This document shows, piece after piece, positions 42,914-44,973 of a DNA stretch of 44,973 nucleotides (its first letter is position 1; every line of letters starts with the position of its first letter). A model generated the notes under the pieces. That model was not told the DNA's origin, searched no databases, and saw only the letters and a list, made by a program, of their open reading frames with translations. Source of the DNA: GCA-2746235 sp049609225 (lineage in GTDB: Bacteria > Planctomycetota > UBA1135); the NCBI GenBank assembly GCA_049609225.1, contig JBMYYH010000012.1, positions 1 through 44,973 of the forward strand. The letters are read 5' to 3'. The translations under genes and the position numbers were made by a program.

Positions 42914-44923
42914 ATGAAACGCTGGTACCTCACTTTCGCTCTCGCGGCTGGATTCCTGTTCAGTTCCGCAGACCTTTCGGCCCACGGCGGCACCTATAAG
43001 GGCCCCGGGGATACTGTCCCGCCTGGCGGTGGCGGTGCTTCGCCTGCTGCTCCGAGTACCCCAAGTACTCCAAGCACGCCAAGTACCCCGAGTACTCCAA
43101 GTACTCCCTCCACCCCCGCCACTCCGGCAACCCCTGCTACTCCTGGCACGCCCTCCACTCCAGGCGCCTCACCCACCACCGGTGGCGGCAGCGCAGGTCC
43201 GGACCTGGCCACCTGGGTTTTCTGGTGGGAGTTCAACAAAGACCGTTTCCTCAACCTGAAGGCGAAGGTCCACGACACCGAGACCGTCACCGATGGTGCA
43301 GGTCCCCTCGCTGGCCTTGGCGCTGGTGCACAGGCGGCCAACACCTTGGCACCGACTCGCGCGCAGAAGCAGAACATCATCGTTCCTGCTCTGTTCGACT
43401 TGATGGAGTCGGAAGACGATCGCGATATCGCCACCGCCACCATGATCTCCTTGGCCAAGATCGGCATTCGTCCGGATGACGCCCGCACCGTGTTCGAGAA
43501 GCATCTCGACGCTCCTGTGCAGGAAGTTTCCGAGACTGCTGCTCTTTCCTACGGCATCATGAAGGATGAAGGCGCTGTCCCAACTCTGGAATCGCTGTTG
43601 CGCGATACCAAGGAAGGTCAGGCGCTGACCGGCGGCACCGAAGTCAACCTTCGTACCCGCACCTTCTCCGCCTACGGTTTGGCCCTTATCGGTCGTGAGT
43701 CCTCCAGCGAAGAGGTCAAGCAGAACATCGCGGACACTCTCTACGATGTGCTCGTCACCGACTCCAGCTCGATCAAGGACATCCGCGTCGCCTGCGTCGT
43801 GGGTATCGGAATCCTCGATCTGCCGGATCCGACCGAGATGGTGCGCAAGCTCAGCGAGATTCTCGAGGCCGACAAGATGGACCAGTTGGTCCTGGCTCAC
43901 GTGCCCAACGCCATGGCCAAGTTGCTGCGCAACCTGCCAGCCGGCGATGCCACCCGCGATGCCGCGATCGACCAGTTCATCAAGATCCTGAAGAACAAGC
44001 CGAAGCGCCCCACCGCAGTGCGTCAGTCCACCATTCAGGCTGTGGGTATGGTCGCGATCGCCAACGACCCACGTAACGAAGACATCTTCGACATCCTGGT
44101 GCACCAGCAGAAGAAGGGCAAGGATCAGCAGATCAAGCACTTCACTGCGATCTCGATGGCCTACCTCGGCGTTGCCGATCCTGATGTCCGCGAGGATGTC
44201 ACCAAGTTCCTGGTCGACAACATGAAAAAGTCGAGCACCCCTTATGAGCCTTGGTGTGGTCTGTCGCTTGGCGTCATGGCCTTCATGCTCAACGAGAAGG
44301 GTGAGGCAGTCAGCCCCGTGGTCATGGAAGCAACCCTGACCAAGTTCAACAAGACCAAGTCCCCGGACCCGAAGGCTGCTTTCGCTATCGCTCTGGGCCT
44401 GATGAAGAACGAGTCCGCTAAGGGCGACATCCGCGCTGCTCTTGAAGAGTATCGTGAGTCCACCTTCCGTGGTTATGCCGCAATCTCGCTCGGTCTCCTC
44501 AACGCTCGTGAATACATGGGCTACATGGGAGAGGTCGTCGACGATGCCAAGCGTGACCCGGACCTGCTCAAGCAGGCCAGCATCGGCCTCGGCCTGATGA
44601 AGGACCGCAACGCCGTGGGCAAGCTTCTCGGCTACCTGGCTCCGGAAGATGGCAAGGCTCCACGTCTCGCCGTACTGTCCGCAGTGGCAACCGCCCTGGG
44701 CTTCATCGGTGACAAGAGCTCCGTCCAGCCTCTGGTCGACACCATGACCAACGATCGCTTGACCAACCTTGGTCGCGCCTTCGCGTCGGTGTCGCTCGGC
44801 ATGGTCGGTGACAAGGACACCATGCCTTGGAACTCCGTCTTCGGTGAGGACCTGAACTACCGCGCAGCGGTGGCCACCCTCATCGACCAACAGACCGGCA
44901 CCGGCATCCTCGACATCCTCTAG
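42914..44923 (+). CDS. Secreted HEAT-repeat protein with (S/A)TP linker
   Basis: A 669-residue exported protein. The signal MKRWYLTFALAAGFLFSSA is clear. The mature N-terminus AHGGTYKGPGDTVPPGGGG is followed by a tandem (STP)n(ATP)n linker at residues 48-83. A Trp-rich segment, TWVFWWEFNKDRFLNLK, comes next, then HEAT-like helical repeats to the end (DVREDVTKFLVDNM, ALSYGIMKDEGAVPTLESL, AISLGLLNAREYMGYMG, ALGFIGDKSSVQPLVDTM). HEAT solenoids bind other proteins; the partner is unknown. The start is supported by GAGGA at 42901-42905. The strong promoter and G/C-ending codons suggest high expression, for example as a periplasmic or envelope component. I believe similar HGG.Y.GPGD proteins occur in Planctomycetota. 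Confidence 0.82.
   Translation: MKRWYLTFALAAGFLFSSADLSAHGGTYKGPGDTVPPGGGGASPAAPSTPSTPSTPSTPSTPSTPSTPATPATPATPGTPSTPGASPTTGGGSAGPDLATWVFWWEFNKDRFLNLKAKVHDTETVTDGAGPLAGLGAGAQAANTLAPTRAQKQNIIVPALFDLMESEDDRDIATATMISLAKIGIRPDDARTVFEKHLDAPVQEVSETAALSYGIMKDEGAVPTLESLLRDTKEGQALTGGTEVNLRTRTFSAYGLALIGRESSSEEVKQNIADTLYDVLVTDSSSIKDIRVACVVGIGILDLPDPTEMVRKLSEILEADKMDQLVLAHVPNAMAKLLRNLPAGDATRDAAIDQFIKILKNKPKRPTAVRQSTIQAVGMVAIANDPRNEDIFDILVHQQKKGKDQQIKHFTAISMAYLGVADPDVREDVTKFLVDNMKKSSTPYEPWCGLSLGVMAFMLNEKGEAVSPVVMEATLTKFNKTKSPDPKAAFAIALGLMKNESAKGDIRAALEEYRESTFRGYAAISLGLLNAREYMGYMGEVVDDAKRDPDLLKQASIGLGLMKDRNAVGKLLGYLAPEDGKAPRLAVLSAVATALGFIGDKSSVQPLVDTMTNDRLTNLGRAFASVSLGMVGDKDTMPWNSVFGEDLNYRAAVATLIDQQTGTGILDIL
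43055..43162 (+). repeat. 9-bp tandem repeats encoding the STP/ATP linker
   Basis: About a dozen 9-bp units with synonymous differences encode (STP)7, (ATP)3 and GTPSTPG. Such repeats can change copy number by slippage in frame, altering linker length. Ser/Thr-Pro linkers are often O-glycosylated in secreted proteins. Confidence 0.85.
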
Positions 44924-44939
44924 GAAACCGTCCGTTCTG

Positions 44940-44957
44940 GGCCCTACCAGCGGGGCC
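44940..44957 (+). terminator. Hairpin after the HEAT-repeat gene
   Basis: GGCCC (44940-44944) and GGGCC (44953-44957) can pair with an 8-base loop, 16 bases after the stop. No U-run is seen before the window ends. Confidence 0.3.
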
Positions 44958-44973
44958 TCTCGACGGGGAAGTC

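Noticed and set aside
43055..43162. CRISPR-like array
   Set aside because: The repeats are 9 bp, contiguous, in frame and encode STP/ATP; there are no spacers.
43169..44890. Minus-strand open frame of 573 codons
   Set aside because: Antisense of the HEAT-repeat gene; its His/Val-rich translation is typical of a shadow.

Overview
This is a chromosomal window from a G+C-rich bacterium. Its housekeeping genes are compact, with ATGA, TGATG or TTGA stop/start overlaps and many GTG or TTG starts. A eukaryote-type UDP-sugar pyrophosphorylase, large secreted HEAT-repeat and YD-repeat proteins, and a secreted protein opening with HGGTYKGPGD suggest Planctomycetota. That placement is inference; 16S rRNA or a RecA/AlaS phylogeny would settle it.

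Layout. 1-3.0 kb: the 3' part of a PgeF/YfiH gene, tail to tail with a secreted S41 protease. 3.1-10.2 kb: one co-directional run, moaC, accB, accC, then UDP-glucuronate decarboxylase, glmS, UDP-glucuronate 4-epimerase and a WbpP-type epimerase; it joins fatty-acid precursor supply to nucleotide-sugar supply for surface polysaccharide. 10.3-14.9 kb: an HtrA-type protease divergent from a secreted glycosidase-like protein and a secreted SGNH hydrolase.

15.0-22.2 kb is the accessory region. A YD-repeat (RHS-type) protein of 1934 residues with an ADP-ribosyltransferase-like C-terminus is followed, with a 1-base overlap, by a candidate immunity gene. The block is flanked by 54-bp direct repeats (53/54 identical) matching the 3' part of a tRNA-Val gene. 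The intact tRNA lies at the right end and a 3' fragment at the left end, as expected for an element inserted in a tRNA gene, but I see no integrase. The tRNA-Val itself has C instead of U at position 33.

22.2-25.3 kb: tRNA-Leu, tRNA-Trp, rsmG, pcnB and tRNA-Val read leftward; smpB and ssrA (tmRNA) read rightward. 25.4-32.1 kb: a lipoprotein, a YbhN-type membrane protein, a PfkB kinase, recA and alaS. 32.2-37.7 kb: rpmF-plsX-fabH-fabD-fabG-acpP-fabF, a classic fatty-acid and phospholipid cluster. 37.7-39.4 kb: a small helical protein and a UAP1-like pyrophosphorylase. 39.5-41.9 kb: tRNA-Leu(CAA) and two unrecognised proteins. 41.9-42.2 kb: a convergent gap with DnaA-box-like sites and an AT-rich palindrome. 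42.2-44.9 kb: a histidine phosphatase and a strongly promoted HEAT-repeat secreted protein. No CRISPR array, rRNA gene or insertion-sequence transposase is visible.
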